DNA from: Myxococcales bacterium | Lineage (GTDB): Bacteria; Myxococcota_A; Polyangia; Fen-1088 | Reading direction: 5' to 3' | Assembly (NCBI GenBank): GCA_003170035.1 | Contig: PMZX01000039.1 | Location: forward strand, 1-5,849 | DNA: 5,849 bases | Shown here: piece by piece, positions 5,055 to 5,849 of the stretch | Layout of the letters: each line of letters opens with the position of its first letter | How positions within the stretch are numbered: the first letter of the stretch is position 1 | The notes under the pieces: model-generated | Told to the model about the DNA's origin: nothing | Database searches by the model: none | What the model saw: the letters and a program-made list of their open reading frames with translations, nothing else | Program-made: the position numbers and the translations under genes

Positions 5055-5849
5055 ATGCGAAGACTGCTTCTTGTCGCCATCGTCATCTGCTATCCGCTCA
5101 CGGCGAACGCAGCCCTGACGCTCGCGGAGGTCCGCACCGCTTCGAACACGGTCATCGACGTCTACTTCACCAGCACCACGGTCAACGCGAACGAGGTGGA
5201 CACGTCGAACGTCTCGCAGTGGACGGTGGGCGGCCAGCCCGCAAACGCGGTGAACAGGTACATGATGCAGGTGGCGAAGACCGCCGACCATCACGTCTAC
5301 CTCACCGTACCGGCCCTGGTCAGCGGCACCAGCTACGACATCAAGACGCCGTACGGGAACGCGACGCTGGCTTTCGACGACCACAAGACCCTGTGCACCT
5401 CGATCAAGACCAACCAGGCCGCCTACAGCGCGCTGGCCAAGAGCAACTACGCCCTCTTCGCGATTTGGCTCGGCGACGGCGGGACTCAGCAGATCAGCGG
5501 CGCGCTGCCGACCTACGAGGTGTTCGAGACCCTCACCAACAAGGTGGTGGCGACGGGGACGTTGACGGCGGTCGGGGCGGACACCAACTCCGGCGACTTC
5601 GTCTACCGCATCGATCTCTCCGCGGTTCCGCAGGGCGGTCCCTACCGGGTTTCGGTGAAGGGCTACGGCGCGTCCTATCCCTTCGGTGTCGGCGGGGACT
5701 TCTCGCGGCGGCTCGCCTACACGATCATGCGCGGCCAGTACTACCAGCGCTGCGGATGTCCGATCCATTCCCCCTACGGGTGGGACATCCGGACGAACCC
5801 GTGCCATACCACCATCTACGATACGAACTCTCCCGCTGCCGAAACCATC
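5055..5849 (+). CDS. Glycoside hydrolase family 9 (cellulase-type), secreted, 3'-truncated by window edge
   Basis: The frame is open from ATG 5055 to the window end (265 residues visible, no stop). The start is set by GAGGAGAG (5041-5048), six bases upstream. Residues 1-19 (MRRLLLVAIVICYPLTANA) form a signal peptide with an A-x-A cleavage site, so export is expected. Residues about 20-112 look like a beta-sandwich domain of the Ig or SbsA type. Residues about 115-212 match the cellulase N-terminal Ig-like domain: IKTNQAAYS near 117-125, then a strand-rich run ending GGPYRVSVKGYG. From about 216, RLAYTIMRGQYYQRCGCPI and the later GWDIRTNPCH resemble the beginning of GH9 catalytic domains (compare the usual YxQR(S/C)G and W-R-P-A-C-H pattern). 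The catalytic aspartates and glutamate lie beyond the window, so activity on cellulose or other beta-1,4-glucans is inferred. Cys12 in the signal peptide is not in a lipobox (the residue before it is Ile), so a lipoprotein is unlikely. Confidence 0.82.
   Translation, partial: MRRLLLVAIVICYPLTANAALTLAEVRTASNTVIDVYFTSTTVNANEVDTSNVSQWTVGGQPANAVNRYMMQVAKTADHHVYLTVPALVSGTSYDIKTPYGNATLAFDDHKTLCTSIKTNQAAYSALAKSNYALFAIWLGDGGTQQISGALPTYEVFETLTNKVVATGTLTAVGADTNSGDFVYRIDLSAVPQGGPYRVSVKGYGASYPFGVGGDFSRRLAYTIMRGQYYQRCGCPIHSPYGWDIRTNPCHTTIYDTNSPAAETI

Noticed and set aside
5055..5111. Lipoprotein signal at the start of the GH9 protein
   Set aside because: Cys12 is preceded by Ile, not Gly, Ala or Ser, so there is no lipobox; the A-N-A site at 17-19 fits ordinary signal peptidase I better.
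4998..5807. A 269-codon minus-strand frame opposite the GH9 gene
   Set aside because: The plus strand has a ribosome binding site, signal peptide and GH9 family sequence. The minus frame is Arg/Val/Asp-rich, without recognisable domains, and covers the leader as well.

Overview
The window is GC-rich bacterial DNA with four protein-coding genes, two of them cut by the window edges. The layout suggests a Gram-negative saprophyte that degrades plant cell walls. The gene content would fit Myxococcota or a GC-rich proteobacterium such as a Xanthomonadales relative, but no marker here settles the lineage.

From left to right: (1) the 3' part of a secreted rhamnogalacturonan lyase of polysaccharide lyase family 11 (PL11), plus strand, positions 2-1495. 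(2) A convergent, complete gene for a SUV3-like superfamily 2 RNA helicase, minus strand, 1526-3805. The 30-bp gap between these two carries a nested inverted repeat. (3) A 177-bp divergent intergenic region with five tandem hexamers, a 10-bp palindrome and a G/C hairpin. (4) A complete cytosolic family 2 glycosyltransferase, plus strand, 3983-4753. (5) A 301-bp intergenic region rich in palindromes, ending in a structured leader. (6) The 5' part of a secreted glycoside hydrolase family 9 (GH9, cellulase-type) enzyme with N-terminal Ig-like modules, plus strand, from 5055 to the window end.

The two outer genes share a theme: the PL11 enzyme cuts the pectin backbone rhamnogalacturonan I, and the GH9 enzyme is expected to cut beta-1,4-glucans. 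Both look exported. The two inner genes (RNA helicase and glycosyltransferase) look like intracellular housekeeping functions, and nothing in the sequence ties them to polysaccharide degradation. The arrangement (plus, minus, plus, plus, with large gaps) argues for separate transcription units rather than one operon.

No mobile element, CRISPR array, tRNA or rRNA was seen, and there is no clear novel multi-gene system. The most interesting unexplained signal is the leader of the GH9 gene (about 4977-5054). It contains mutually exclusive hairpins, and a short anti-Shine-Dalgarno segment that one of them would occupy. This is the layout expected of a translational switch, but it is a prediction from base pairing alone.
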